Assembly: GCA_038373885.1 (NCBI GenBank)
Contig: JAWZYV010001850.1
Span: forward strand, 1-64,000
Reading direction: 5' to 3'
DNA: 64,000 bases
Source: Cheiracanthium punctorium
Lineage: Eukaryota > Arthropoda > Arachnida > Araneae > Cheiracanthiidae
A program made the position numbers and the translations under genes. Below, piece after piece: positions 33,043 through 45,382 of the stretch. The notes beneath the pieces are model-generated. The model saw only the letters and a list, made by a program, of their open reading frames with translations. It searched no databases and had not been told where the DNA came from. Every line of letters starts with the position of its first letter. Position 1 is the stretch's first letter.

Positions 33043-33702
33043 TACACCCTCCAAAAAAAGTATTCGAGCAAGAGAGAAATTTCCTACGTTGGTTTCGTAT
33101 ATAAAAAATTATTTATCATAGAATATGAATTAGGCTATGTATAAATATGAATTTCCATATTTATGTCAGGTTGTGCGTTTTTCAAAAACTCAATTATTAT
33201 TCGCAAACCTAAAATAGGAAATTTCTCTCTTGCTCGAATACTTTTTTTGGAGGGTTTACATCGGCCTTCAGGGGAATGAGCGTGCGGATTTCCTTGTAAA
33301 GATGCTACCAACAGGACGGATATGAATGTGTCCATTGTAGAAACCGTAACTTTCCTAAAGGAAAAGCTGAAATCTCTGATGAAAGAAAACGGACAAAACA
33401 ATAGTCAGAAAGTACGAAAGGGCTCCACACATCGAAGAATTCCTTATCCCACGATCGGAATCCACTTTCTTTTTTGGACCAAATTCGTCTCTCCATTCCT
33501 CACAGCTCACGGCCCCTTCCCAGATTGTTTGTTGAAGGTCAATAAACATCAGAGTGGCTTATGTAATTGTGACGATCTCGGGGACGCCAAACACTATGTA
33601 CTAGACTGCTCCCGAACTGTGGCACACCATGTAGTGAGCTCTTCTGCAATACTTAGTCAAGTGTCGACTTGGAACATTGTCGGAAGTCCACACTCCGATT
33701 AA
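33015..33702 (+). pseudogene. LINE ORF2 3' fragment (RNase H and C-terminal zinc-knuckle region)
   Basis: With the MITE removed, the frame reads HIKT before the insertion and YIGLQGNERADFLVK after it, the conserved W/H-x-K-x-H-x-G-x-x-GNExAD block of the RNase H domain of I/Jockey-type LINEs. The frame then shifts. From about 33490 to 33620 it reads FLTAHGPFPDCLLKVNKHQSG and then CNCDDLGDAKHYVLDC, the typical C-terminal FLTGHG...C-x-C...H-x-x-x-x-C region. The rest of ORF2 (endonuclease, reverse transcriptase) is missing upstream, as expected for a 5'-truncated insertion. A 3' UTR probably continues to about 33970. Confidence 0.85.
33045..33256. mobile_element. Small Tc1/mariner-type MITE inserted in a LINE
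   Basis: 212 bp. CACCCTCCAAAAAAAGTATTCGAG at the left pairs over about 38 bp with CTCGAATAC...TTTGGAGGG at the right. TA flanks both sides (33043-33044 and 33257-33258). Removing the element and one TA restores a continuous LINE reading frame across the junction, which proves insertion. No coding capacity. Confidence 0.85.
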
Positions 33703-33979
33703 AAAATTTAAAACGTCTACGAATTCCGGATGGACCTTTGTATGTACTTTTAAAGGATCTTAAGCAATGTAACGAGGTGTCACTATATGATCCAGTCCCC
33801 CTGCGCGGGATATTGGCTGGGCCCGGACTACCTCCATATATATATATTTTTCTTTTTTTCAACTTCAAAATAAAATATCTCGGGTTGCCACAAAACTCTC
33901 TAGGGACGACTTTGCAACCCAAGCGGCAGAAAACGGTTTCCTATTCACCCCCACTCATAAATATGCATTAATGCGCCAA

Positions 33980-36650
33980 TGGCTGGACATCACAGTGTAC
34001 TATTTCTACTAACAGTGTATTATTTGTATTCCGCTAGCTGAGCACAGCAGACGTGGTGTCAGTCGGTGCACAAGTACTGGCAAAGGTTAGGTGCCTCTTT
34101 GGGTACCATGCACAGACATCCTTGTCTAGACAAATTTGTATATATTAGCACATTAAATTTGGTTTGTAAATGAACCTTTACAATTATCAATAATATAAAA
34201 TTAATCTGAAGTGTCTGTGTTCAATATATTTTAAAATGTACTAATTTGAAATCCATTCATCCTTTTTTAAACTCCCTGTATAAGACATTCCGTTCTAATA
34301 AGACTTTTTGAATGTGGGGTTTCAACTAATTTTTTCATTAAGACCTCATGATGCAGAATAAAATTACGTACTTGTGCATAGCTTGACATGGATAAAACTT
34401 TTTTTTACATACTTGCTAACAATAAATTACGTTCAGTAATTTAATTGAAATTCTGCTAGAGTATATAATGAAGACATTCGGTAGTAAAATTTTCACTAGC
34501 AGCTGAAAAAGAAACATATCATTTTAGTTTCAATGCATTAAAAATAGTTCTTCACGTTGTATTTGCAACTAATTATCACTTAAGAATTAACAGGTTTTAT
34601 CTTAATGCTATTATCGTAACTATCAATGATACTTCTTACACAGAAACAAAGAAACAGTGTAATACTACGTAATTTGTTGCATTTAACTACACCAAATATA
34701 TAAGAAAGAATTTAAGTACATACTTGCATACAGTTATGAATTACATTGCATCTCTTACGTAGGAATTGTAGTAATGCTGTACTTATGACAAACTGTTTTA
34801 CTGCGTGTTTTATATAATCCTACACAATTGGAAATTTTATGATATTTTTCATAAATATTTTAACGTAATTTAATACCGCAATTGGCTATACTGATATTTA
34901 AGCTGCATTAAGGCTCTTACGCTAAAACATTTACTATACGGATAAGTTATACATAATCCTTAATATCCGAAAGTAAAAAAGTTCAGCATGAACTTAAGAA
35001 ACTTTTAATAAAGCAATAAATAACAAAGCAACTTTTGGGGAATGTTTACAACTGTCGACTTACAAGCATTATAAACGCTTGCAAGAAAAGCTTGCAAGAT
35101 CCATTTAAAAAAGTATATCCATGTTGGATCATCGCAAATTAATGTCTCAACTTAGGAGCGCTTTGTTTTAGAAACTACAGGAGATACAAGCATTTAGGGG
35201 GAAAATAAATTAAAAGAGATATGTAAAGCTACTAATAGCATAAAGTTATAAATGTTCAGTGTAACCACTATCAGAAACACGATGGATATCCATCTATAAC
35301 ACAATTCGTCCCACACTTTTCCCAGCATGTCTGGTGTTACAGTTTCCACGACTGCATTTATTCTAGTATTCAGTTGAACAATGTCAACTGGTAGAGACGA
35401 AAACACGCTTTGAATACTTTACGTACCTTCAAAGAAAATAATCGCAGGGTGTTGAATTATGGATCGTGGTGGGCCTACGATGATGACGATAAATATCCAC
35501 ACAACTCTCGCCATAAAAGTAAAGAAAATAAAATTCATGAAACTTCTAAATTTCTCACTCAAACGAATGGGTGAAAGGAAGCGCTACCCTGTATTATCTG
35601 GATGGTTTTTTTATATGCCCTGTTAAATTTGCATATTTGCAGGACATGCCATTTGCAACGGAATAAACATTATTGCATACGTACATATGACACACATTAT
35701 TTTGTGCAACGCAGCCGCCATATTTACAGTATCGGAAAAAGGCCACAACAATAGCTACACTAAAGTAATGAAATCTCTTTAACTATGCTGGTATATGTGA
35801 AGGAAAAAAAAACTCGAGGGAATACTGCGAAAGTAATGCAAGTTCAATAATTCTGATTTTGCTGGGTATTTATGCTTTCACAGAATGCTTTAAAAAGTCG
35901 TGTATCGTAATATATTAACATTCCACTTGAAAATTCTTCAACAGTTTTATGTGAAAAGTTGAAAGCTCATCTTAAATACGCAGATATTTTATTCAATAAG
36001 GATTTTTGGATGTTAAGCGGAACTCCCGAAAGTTTTCACGACATTATACATATTTTAACGCCAAGTCGAAAAACGTAATTTGATTTTTCAAACCATTAAA
36101 CATGGTTTCGTGAGCATAGTTCAAAGGGATAATTCCAGCAATACGTGCGGTAATGATTTCGGGAATGGTTAATAATTCATGATATATTCTTAACTGACTA
36201 ATTGGGCAAATTAAAATTATCATATCGATGAGTGAAAGTGCGCTAGAGAAATTACAAAGAGTACATTAAGTGTTCCAACAGGTGTAAATGGAATATACTT
36301 GAAAGATTATTAAAAGAAATCAAGAAGGGTTAAATTATACTAATTACAGCATTGCCACCAATACACACAGAGGATTTATTTTTAGTAATTAAGTTACCGA
36401 AATTGCAAAATCGTGCCGTTTAGTGTTATTAATTATAATAAATGTTATGCATAAATGTTCAAGACTTAGAATTTACATTTTTCATAGTATCTATATTTTT
36501 CGTGATATTAACATGCAGTTATGGGTCCACCTGTGAAATTTCTTTACATGTTCAATTTACTTTTAAATTTATCCTCACAAGGTGGTTCGTTTCACGTAAT
36601 TAAGTAAATTATATCCTGTAAAAGAGTTAAGTTATGAGCCGTACAGCTAA
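33980..36650. other. No gene seen
   Basis: AT-rich DNA without supported features; the ORF at 35194-35406 (minus) is short and unmatched. Confidence 0.5.
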
Positions 36651-36652
36651 TA

Positions 36653-36832
36653 ATTGCTTAAATTCATTTTGTTCAAATTGACTCTTGCTGTAAAATATTA
36701 AAGGTATGGTATAAAAAGTTTGAAACTTTTCTAAAATGTGAGAATTACATTATATTAATTTTAACAAAATGCAATTAGCGTAACCAATCCGATTATATTT
36801 CACTGGATAAAAGATTTGATGGTATATGTATG
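36653..36832 (+). repeat. Direct repeat, first copy
   Basis: TTGCTTAAATTCATTTTGTTC ... TGGTATATGTAT is repeated at 37222-37408 with about 90% identity by eye. The two copies are in the same orientation, 569 bp apart. Confidence 0.8.
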
Positions 36833-37221
36833 TTAGTAATAATCATAGCGAAGTAAATAAACTGCATTTCCTTAACAGTTTCAGACATAAATCCATTATT
36901 AAATTCCTATTTAATTCAGTTTGTATAGTTTAAATCTGCATCAGATATCTTCCAACACCTATGGATAAGATCTATCCATATCCAAATCTATTTGATAAAG
37001 CCTTACAGCAATGTTTTCCTAGGAAATTCTTCATGTGAGAGTCCGTTTGATAGGGTGCAGAGCTCTGGGTCAGATGACTCCAGTTCATATTATAGCGACC
37101 AAAGACCACCGTGAGCATGCAGCGGGCGCGTACGTTATATTTGAGGCGTATTCGGAAAGTAAGTACCGTTTTTTTTTTTAAATAGTATTTTTTTCAAGCC
37201 AATTTTATTTTGGCATTGAAT

Positions 37222-37408
37222 TGCTTAAACTCATTTTGTTCAAATTGACTCTTGCTGTAAAATATTATAGATATAGTATAAACAGTTTGAAACTGTTCTA
37301 AAATGTGCCTTCCCGTGAGAATTACATTATATTAATTTTAACAAAATGCAATTAGTATAACCAATCCGATTATCTTTCTCTGGGTAAAAGACTTTCTGGT
37401 ATATGTAT
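37222..37408 (+). repeat. Direct repeat, second copy
   Basis: Second copy of 36653-36832, with an extra CCTTCCCG near 37306. The interval between the copies includes GAGGCGTATTCGGAAAGTAAG at 37142, resembling a mariner-type tip; the pair could flank an old insertion or be a segmental duplication. Confidence 0.8.
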
Positions 37409-37486
37409 AAACGAAGATCAAAAATTCTGGAACTATCCTGTAAACGCATAATTATATTAAAAACCATGAATAGAATTGTATAACAG

Positions 37487-37750
37487 GTGCTAAACATTCT
37501 ACAGCCATCCTGTAAACACATTATTATAAGCCACGAAAGCAAAAAGAGCAACAAGAAATCCCCGGCCGCATCTCGGCCAACCGTCTTCACGCGACTCCCA
37601 TTTCACCCGTACGACCCCGACGCGCGACTCCCATTCAACGTTGGGGATGTCCTCTCGGGACACAGTCCATGGACCATCCTAGCCGGAGTCCTTTTCTTCG
37701 TCTTGGACAATTTCCAAAGAATTCCCCGACAATTTGCTCTCATGCCCTGA
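37487..37750 (+). other. Unidentified 87-codon open frame in a GC-rich patch
   Basis: A GC-rich patch (37545-37745) contains an open frame with a duplicated motif RLPFHPYDPDARLPFN (the RLPF unit repeats; at DNA level CGCGACTCCCATT occurs twice, at 37591 and 37622). The C-terminal part, WTILAGVLFFVLDNFQRIPR, is moderately hydrophobic. I recognise no family. Position among repeats suggests a retroelement remnant. Confidence 0.25.
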
Positions 37751-39660
37751 TTCAGACGGGATTTTACCTATTGCTGTAGGGATGTTTTTAGGGAGCTATA
37801 CTACATAACTTTTCCTCTTCAAATTGATGTATAAAGTGGTTTTTATTTACAATTCTGATGATTTATTTCCAAAACTTCAAATAAAGATGTTAATTAACAG
37901 TTATATTTTCAAAATATAGCAAATTTCAACACCCATCAAAACCTATATATAGGTATGCTAAATTTTAAAATTTATCTAATTTCCCCTTTCATTTTTATAG
38001 CATTTATGTGATATCTAGCTCTCTTAAAATCTCTTTTTATTAAATAAGAAATAAATAGCTAATATATAGTCATGCAGTTAGTCTAACAATATTTCAGAAA
38101 TCAAATGAGTACATTATTTCTGATTTTTTAAGTTGAAAGTTTTGCTGAACATAACTAAATCATTAAGCATTATTTAATTAGATAATTAAATATAGTGTCC
38201 CATAAACTATACATATTGTGATATTCTGTGTATTTACAAGGGAATTTTTTTTTCTTTTATAAATTCAAAATGTCCCAGTTTCTTTCAAGGAAATAGCGAT
38301 TACATGTTTAAATTTATGAGACATGTTAAATGCGATACAAAGAAGCACAATTTTCTATAGAGAAGAATTTTTGCTAACGATACAGAGTATTTTTAAAAAT
38401 CTCAGAACATTAGTTAAAGAATAAAGAAAAGAACCTAGTTCATTTGCAAAGCTCACGTTTTTATTTCAATATTATAAAAATAAATACGTTTTCAAAAAGA
38501 TGTAATGGGAAAAAGTCTTATCAATATTTTATTAATTTTTCAAACATTCGATGTTTTATTCTTTTAAAAGGGCTGTAAATCATAAATTGCTTATTTCGAC
38601 TTCGGATCTAATTATACTATGCATGCAGTTTCATTTTCTGTTTAGTAGAGTTTCCTGAAGTAACAAAAGTACATTTAAGTAAACAAACACAGAAATAATT
38701 TACTTTCTTTTTAAAATTGTGTTTTATTGGTATGTTATCTCGTGCAAACCGTTTTGAATATGCCACACAGCAACATTTTGTCCCACAACACTGCATTTTG
38801 ACAAAATCTAAAAAATGGGAGAAGCTAGCAAAACACTCCCGAAAAAAATACTGCCAAGCAGAATGGAAAGAAGGCTTTTTATAGGATGGAATATAAAGGA
38901 AATAAGGGTGCGAAACTCCTTAAATCGACGTGAGGGGGGAGGGGGTAGCGATTCTGCACTAGGAAGCAGCATTTTCTTTCATCTCCCTTTCCCTCAGACA
39001 ATTAAGCGATAACTCTGAATAGTCTTTTCGAAGTCCGATTCCCATCTCGGTTGGACTGACAGAGCATACGTACGACCGAGCAGAACATTAAGGAAATTGG
39101 TACATTCAGAGATTAAATGATAAAAAGAGAAGACATGAAAATAAAAACTATTTTCGTCGTGTACCACGTAATACAAAAGTTGAAAAACTTTAAGAAAAAA
39201 GTAACGTTCCAAAAAAAAAAATGACAATCCCACAAAAATAAGCCATTTAGGAAAACACGAGGCACAACAGTATACTGAGGGGGAATTACCTTTGGCGTTT
39301 CTGGGTGGCAAGAATGAAAGCCAGTGCCAGCTAAAAGAAATAAGTACAACTAGACGAACCTGTTAACTCTAAACTACGACAGCCACATTAGCGAAGTTTT
39401 CTTGAGTGCTGGTGCGTAAGGATTTCGTTGTGAGATTTTTGCTTTTGTATTATTACTTTGGATGATTTTGCTTTTGTATTATTACTTTTGGATGCAACAA
39501 AAAAAGGTATTGCAACTTTAGTTAGTACAGGCTTCTCTGTAGTTAGTACAGCTTGGAATACGCGTTTAATTATTTTTAATTTCATGTAGTTGAACGTTTG
39601 TTAATGCAAATTTCCCAAAATATTTTAAACCAAAAGATTGCCTTTAGTAAGCCCCTTTCT
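37751..39660. other. No gene seen
   Basis: AT-rich DNA. A 29-bp unit with TTTTGCTTTTGTATTATTAC is tandemly duplicated at 39437-39492; a G-rich run lies at 38932-38946. Confidence 0.45.
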
Positions 39661-39670
39661 TTTCTTTTTC

Positions 39671-39672
39671 TT

Positions 39673-39703
<31 letters not shown>
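39671..39703. repeat. Poly(T) tract
   Basis: About 33 uninterrupted T residues preceded by CTTTTTCTTTC. It could be the poly(A) tail of a minus-strand retroposon, but no body is recognisable. Confidence 0.7.
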
Positions 39704-40179
39704 GATTTCAGATAGTTCGAGACCACAAGAAAAAAAAATAGACAATCCTGCTCTGCTAAGAAAAGAAACAATGCTGTGAAGACTATTATTTCTTCTAGTT
39801 TGGGTGGCTTCCAATCGCACTGTTTTTCTACAATGTACTTTCGAAAGATATGCGAATAAAAGAACGAAAAGTCCTAACTGCAAGGTTAATAAAACGGCAA
39901 AGGTTGTACTTTGAATGATAAAATATGAAGTTTAACAATGGAAGTGGATAATTTGAAATGCACAGCAAGTTTGACATTTATTGAATAGTTTTTGAGCATT
40001 TATTAACTAATTGGGATCATTTCTGAACACAATTCACCATGCAAAACGGCATCTGGTACACATTTTCGAATTGAACTTTTAAAATATCTTCCTTGAGGAC
40101 ATCTTGTGAACATAGGACATATCTCAAATTTTGTGACAATCATCTCATCTGTTTCAGAGCAGAAAGGTGCTCATTTGGG

Positions 40180-40263
40180 AAGTTAATTAAACTTCTGACT
40201 AATTAAACTAACTAAACTAACTAATTAACTAATTAAACTAACTAATTAACTAAATAAACTAAC
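40180..40263. repeat. AT-rich minisatellite (ACTAATTAAACTA units)
   Basis: Irregular repeats of ACTAATTAAACTA and ACTAACTAATTA. Confidence 0.7.
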
Positions 40264-40289
40264 CAATATACTTATTTCACGATTTCTAC

Positions 40290-40930
40290 AGGCGCTATTT
40301 TCTTCGAGCCCCACTCCAGAAACGGGTTAGGAGTCACCCCAGGGACTCTACCACCATAAGTATCGGAAAGCTTTCGGTAGCGAATATAGCCTTCTCTTCT
40401 CATGACATCACAATCCGAGAAATATCCGATATGCCCTAGCACGATCCTATCGTAATTGCTTCACTGTCATATACACTATCGGAAATAATGATGTCTTTTC
40501 CCGATACGTTGGATGAAGAAGAAAACTTGCATTCCGGTATCGGAGAGTGCAAGATGGGTGGGTTTTTATTGTGTGTATCACGGTGTGTCAAGTACTTCTA
40601 CAAAATGACCCCACTCCCTGGCACGGTGGGCCTGTCTAAAACCAGCTTCCACTCTTGATGGATGTCTTCGGAGTCTTCGAAAATTCTCAAGGCAATGCCT
40701 TCGTTTAATAAAAGGGGAGGAAGCCGTGTGTTTTGATTGGTTGATCGGTCTGAGGGCCAAATAGACCTTCGCAGGCACAAAAATACTCGCTTGTTTTATT
40801 CGGCACTCATCTTGCAAGCAGCAAAAGGAGAGTCACGGTTATTTATCCGAAGTATTTGACTATCCGAGAGCGAGAAATATCCGTCACGGATATTCTACGA
40901 TACCATGGTGCTCCAGCCCCTGGTAAGAGG
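40290..40930. other. GC-richer block, unidentified
   Basis: A block of mixed composition with repeated TCCGA/TATCGG motifs (AATCCGAGAAATATCCGATAT at 40411, and TATCCG near 40845 and 40860). It carries a 79-codon minus-strand frame (40578-40817) of basic composition. No family recognised; a retroelement untranslated region is possible. Confidence 0.25.
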
Positions 40931-42490
40931 AAAAGGAACCGATTCACGACTGTTATTAGTTTCGTTTATTCTTTCAGTAATGTTTGGATGGAAACCTTAC
41001 TATACCTACAACTTCTGAACGTGAAGCAAGTGTAGGCACTTTAAAACTTCATTTATCATCCGAAATTTATGTTAATTACAGCGCTTTGAAAATGCTATTA
41101 ATTTAGAAAAGTTCGCAAACTTTTCTGATAGTACAATGTTTGTCCGAAGAAAAATAACATTAGATCACCACTTCAAGTATGTAATACATTTCAATAAATT
41201 CGATGTTTATTTGATTTGAATTGTTGAGTATAATTAAATCTACATAACTTCCATAAATTTTGAAAATTCCACTGTTACGAATTTATATTTGTTATCGCAA
41301 AATTTCTCAATATCGGTACAACGATTTTTTTCGGCTGTTTTAACATAGTGCTCAAAAATTATTTAAAAGTAGTTTCTAAATTTTGAAAATCTGCTGTTAT
41401 TACAATTATGTATCATTTTTGTTTTACTTCAACGTCTGTATTGGAAAATGAATGTTCACCTGCAAGCCTACATAATTTTATTTCCTTCCTTCTAGCCTTT
41501 TGCGTGTGATGTGTCAACAAAAAATTTTCACGGGGTAACAAAGACTGGCAGAGAGTAACAGTTTTTCTGATTCCAAAAAAAATAAAACTGTCTTTCAGTC
41601 TTTGAAACAAAAGAAGTTTTGTTAGATTCCAGAGCGCTTGAAAGGATTAAATATCTCAAATTTTGTAATAACCTAAAACAGTGGTTTATGACATTTTTTT
41701 TAATTATATAGATAGCAGTAAAATATATTTAAAAATACAACTATGCTACCGATAAAAAAACCGCATTCACGATAGTGCATTTCTCTTATTTTTGTAAGAT
41801 AAATACAAAATCTCCTGATTAAGAATGGAGCTAGTGATTTTTCCGGATAACATTTTCATTTGTAACACATTTCCCTAAAGACCACCTTTTTTGTATATTT
41901 TTGCGTTGCAAATTATTCTTACCCAGAGAAAACATCCCACTGGATTTAGACATTAATCTTGTAAGACAACTGACATGTTTGTGTGTATAAATATTCATTT
42001 TTATAGACTGAGTATTAGAAGAATTATTGGACTAATCAAATACTAGAAAGTTATATAGTATTGCATTTTAGGTGTTGCACAGTATCAGAATGGAACAGCA
42101 AATTATGTGTCTTTAGATTTACTGTTTACAAAGAAAAACATCGATGCTTGAATGGAGTTTTAAATTATTTACTCACAATTGAATAAGGATTTTTTTCTAA
42201 TTTAGGAATTCCAACATGTGTGGTTCGTTTCGTGTAACTAATGTTGGTTATTTTTTTACAAATTCATTTTCCTGCAGAATCCTTTAAATGAACTATTATT
42301 TATCCGACACATTTATCAGTGCAACAATTCATAAAATAAGTCACAGTGTATCATATTAAGCAATGAAGGTTAAAAAAAAAATAAATAGGTCTGAAAAAGG
42401 TTAATAAATTCCAGCCAAATATTTTAGACTTCGTTCAACATGGTCCAAAATTTTTTAGTTTTTAACTATTAAACGGTTCTCTTTTTTCTG
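40931..42490. other. No gene seen
   Basis: AT-rich DNA, featureless by eye. Confidence 0.5.
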
Positions 42491-42496
42491 CTTTCA

Positions 42497-43650
42497 CATG
42501 TGGGGGAAGTTGGCCCAAAATGATCCTAGCGGGCAGAACGATCCACATATTTTTCTTAGATACACGCAGCGCCACATATACTAGGTAACTCATAAACTAA
42601 ATGTGCCAAGTCAATAAGAAGCAATGGCGATATTTAAGTAATCGGTGTATTACGTTTCGAATTAGCATTCTTCAAAAAAACTGGGTTTTATCATATATCT
42701 TATAAGGTAAGCACTAACTTTCCTATTTATTTAGAAATGCAGCCTTTAATATGGAGAAATATGACTTGGTTTACTGGATAGAGTATGTTTTTAGATGTGA
42801 CTTACACTTGCTATCTTTGTTATGTTTCTCGGTGTGTTCCAGTAATAATATGGCCTAAATTGGGAAGCTATATTGAAGGGTAAAATGATCCCTCGATTGA
42901 AGAAACTCCAGTACCAGGTACTAGGCGTCTTGGTAGTCCATCAGCCGCTCTCAAAACGAAGGACTCCACATTAAATAGTTTAATTTATTTCTGAGTTTAC
43001 TATAGGCCATAATACTTATAATTTTAAAACATTCCATTTTATTCTTTTTGACACTTTTTATTTTAAAATTTTCATAAAATAAATCATGCATACTGTATGA
43101 TTGCAAAATTTATTTTATTTCATTATGTACAGTCTACTTTTATATATTTTATTTTGCCGATAAGAAAAGTTTTAAATTATTTTCAAAGCCGCCCAGGTGA
43201 TGTAGTGGCTAGAGAAACATTCTATCACGCCGTGGGTCCGGGTTCGAATCCCGGCTTGGGCATGGATGTTAACTTGTCCGTCCCTTCATAGGGGGTAATG
43301 CTGTCCGCCCACTGGGTGCTCCCATAATAAAATAAACAGTGACTCGGGCCTTTGTAGTGGCGAATGCTTGATGAGCAAGTGCCCGCCCATTGGACAAAAA
43401 AAATATTTTCAAATGAAGGATCATTGTATCCTTTGGTTGAGGATAGAATGATCTCTTGGATACTTTTTCAAAGTTCCATATTCTTTTTTCATTACTCAAT
43501 GCGCTTTTAAAATATGATTAAAGTGTGTTAATAATGCAAATATAGTTTAAAATATGCTAGCAAAGTTCCAGTGTTTTATTTAAACATTTATGTTATTTCA
43601 TACAAGCTTTAAGTGAAGGGGATCATTTTGAGCCTCCTTCCCCTACTAAT
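42497..43650. mobile_element. TIR element with a nested SINE
   Basis: Left end ATGTGGGGGAAGTTGGCCC then AAAATGATCC; right end, reverse-complemented, TAGTAGGGGAAGGAGGCTC then AAAATGATCC. The inverted match is about 27 bp with four or five differences. Internal GATCATTxxA motifs recur. A tRNA-derived SINE lies inside at 43191-43403. The GGGGAAGTTGGC tip resembles pogo/Tigger-type DNA transposons. No clean target duplication is visible, so exact ends are uncertain by a few bases. No transposase frame. Confidence 0.6.
43191..43403 (+). repeat. tRNA-derived SINE (Asp-like head)
   Basis: The head 43191-43262 folds like a tRNA: GCCCAGG pairs with CTTGGGC, the A box is TGATGTAGTGGCTAGAG and the B box is a perfect GGTTCGAATCC. 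The region CTATCACGCC resembles the anticodon arm of tRNA-Asp. A 140-bp unrelated body (CTGTCCGCCCACTGGGTGC ... TGCCCGCCCATTGG) and an A-rich tail follow, as in SINEs. The weak anticodon stem argues against a working tRNA. Confidence 0.8.
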
Positions 43651-43916
43651 ATAAATATAAATAAAATGTTGTGAACAGGGTTAGTAACTCAATGCTCCAT
43701 TATAGTGAAGAAAATAACTTCTTATGTATATGACGAAGAAACTGCAAATTATTTTAGGTTTGAGGAACCAAAATTTATTTTATTACTCATAAACGTGAAA
43801 ATAATTTTTGATTTATAAATGTTCATACAAAAATGGCTAATATCGATGTTTATAAAAATGTAGATACAAAAAATTATGTGAAGCATTTTCTTTAAAAATC
43901 TTCAACAAACAATATG

Positions 43917-43924
43917 CATAAGAG
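43917..43924 (+). repeat. hAT target-site duplication, left (CATAAGAG)
   Basis: Eight bases identical to 45375-45382, directly abutting the element tip. Confidence 0.9.
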
Positions 43925-45189
43925 CAGTGATGTGGGGTGGGTAAATACCCACTGGGTAGGTAAATTTTTTGGGGTATTTACCCAAGGCCTGGGTAAATAC
44001 CCAAAAACTGGGTATTTTCAACTTAGAATGGAATCCCTACTAGCAGTTTTGCTCCGGCTACCACCGGCCACGCAGCCAGCCGATGACGGCCCGAGCAAAA
44101 TTGCTCGGGACATATTAAAAAGAGACATATTAAAAACATATTAAAAAATGCTTCAAAGACGACATATTAAAAAATGCTTCAAATGCCCCATTGGTTTAAA
44201 AAATGTTTTAAATCAGAGTGCAAAAGTTGTGCAAGAATCTGAAAGAATTAATAATGTTGATCCAGATGAACCCCCCCATCCAAGCTAGTGACATTACAAG
44301 TACATCGTCTAGAGATATAACAGCTTCTATACCTGGAACGACGGCTAACTCCTCTTTTGGTGATTCACCAATACTTTTAATTTTAACTTCATTTGTTGGC
44401 CGCATGGATGAACCATCAAATGTAAGTATATTATTATTGCATTAGAATTTTCCATATTAACAAAAATCAGTAAATTATTTGCTAATTGAAATTTTGCATA
44501 AATTATCTATTGATAAAAGCATATCAACGAAATTATGCATGCATTTAAGAAAAGCAGTTTTCCGAAAGCATTACCTCTCAACTGTCTTTTTGTCAACTAT
44601 TCCAATATACTTTTACAATTATTTATATGAATTTTTACTGTTTCCCCCAGTTTTTAAAATTTCGGCAGGTAAAAAAGAAAAATTATTACTATTTGGAAGT
44701 TTATGTAAAGTTTTCCAAATAAAAGGAAGTTATCAAAAAATCATGCATTTTAGATAAATCATACATTTCAGATTTCAGAGAGATTTCAACCTCTTCAGTT
44801 CTGACAAGACTTCAAAGGTCCATTAATAAATTTGCCCACTCCCAAAAATATATAACTATGCAATAAAAACAAAACTGAATTTTAAGTATTTGTAGCTTAA
44901 TGCTTGATTTACATACTAAAATTACAAGGCAAAAGAAGCACATTTCATACAGTAATAATTTAGACGGCTGTTTACCAATACATTGTTTGAAATGGTTTTT
45001 ATTGATGAATAACTGTTGCTTCCTATTTACAATTTTATTCCAATATTTATATTTAATCAAGTATTTTATTCAATATGTATCATATAGCTTCTTTTCATAA
45101 TTATATATTTTTAAGTTTTATGAAATTAAAAAGTTATAAAGGGTTCCTAAGTTTCTCGTTTTTCTTTTCTTTTCTTTTTTTTTATTTAG

Positions 45190-45237
<48 letters not shown>

Positions 45238-45374
45238 TATCCTTACCCACCAACACAAGCTTTTTTTAAACAATAGTGTTAATTCAAAAATAAATACCCA
45301 GGTAAATACCCCTTTTGGGTATATACCCGGGTATTTACCCTTGAAAATAAATACCCGGGTATTTTACATCACTG
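43925..45374 (+). mobile_element. hAT element (1,450 bp), decayed
   Basis: Begins CAGTGATGT and ends ACATCACTG, flanked by the 8-bp duplication CATAAGAG: the textbook hAT signature. Both ends carry many copies of GGGTAAATACCC/GGGTATTTACCC in mixed orientation (43938-44015 and 45293-45366), likely transposase binding sites. From 44163 a frame reads HIKKCFKCPIGLKNVL and continues about 40 codons to a stop. This H-x3-C stretch resembles the end of the BED zinc finger at the N-terminus of hAT transposases. The rest of the transposase is not recognisable, so the element is a non-autonomous or internally deleted copy. A (TA)n(TG)n tract lies at 45189-45234. Confidence 0.9.
45189..45234. repeat. (TA)n(TG)n microsatellite
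   Basis: A TA run followed by a TG run inside the hAT element. Confidence 0.8.
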
Positions 45375-45382
45375 CATAAGAG
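45375..45382 (+). repeat. hAT target-site duplication, right (CATAAGAG)
   Basis: Partner of 43917-43924. Confidence 0.9.

Noticed and set aside
33322..33971. Overlapping frames on both strands at 33135-33971 as separate genes
   Set aside because: All are shadows or pieces of the decayed LINE ORF2 3' end; only the plus-strand homology is meaningful.
39644..39883. Lys-rich frame at 39644-39883
   Set aside because: Driven by the poly(T) tract read on the opposite strand.
43191..43262. A functional tRNA gene
   Set aside because: Boxes and acceptor stem are present, but the anticodon stem is weak and a SINE body with an A-rich tail follows directly.
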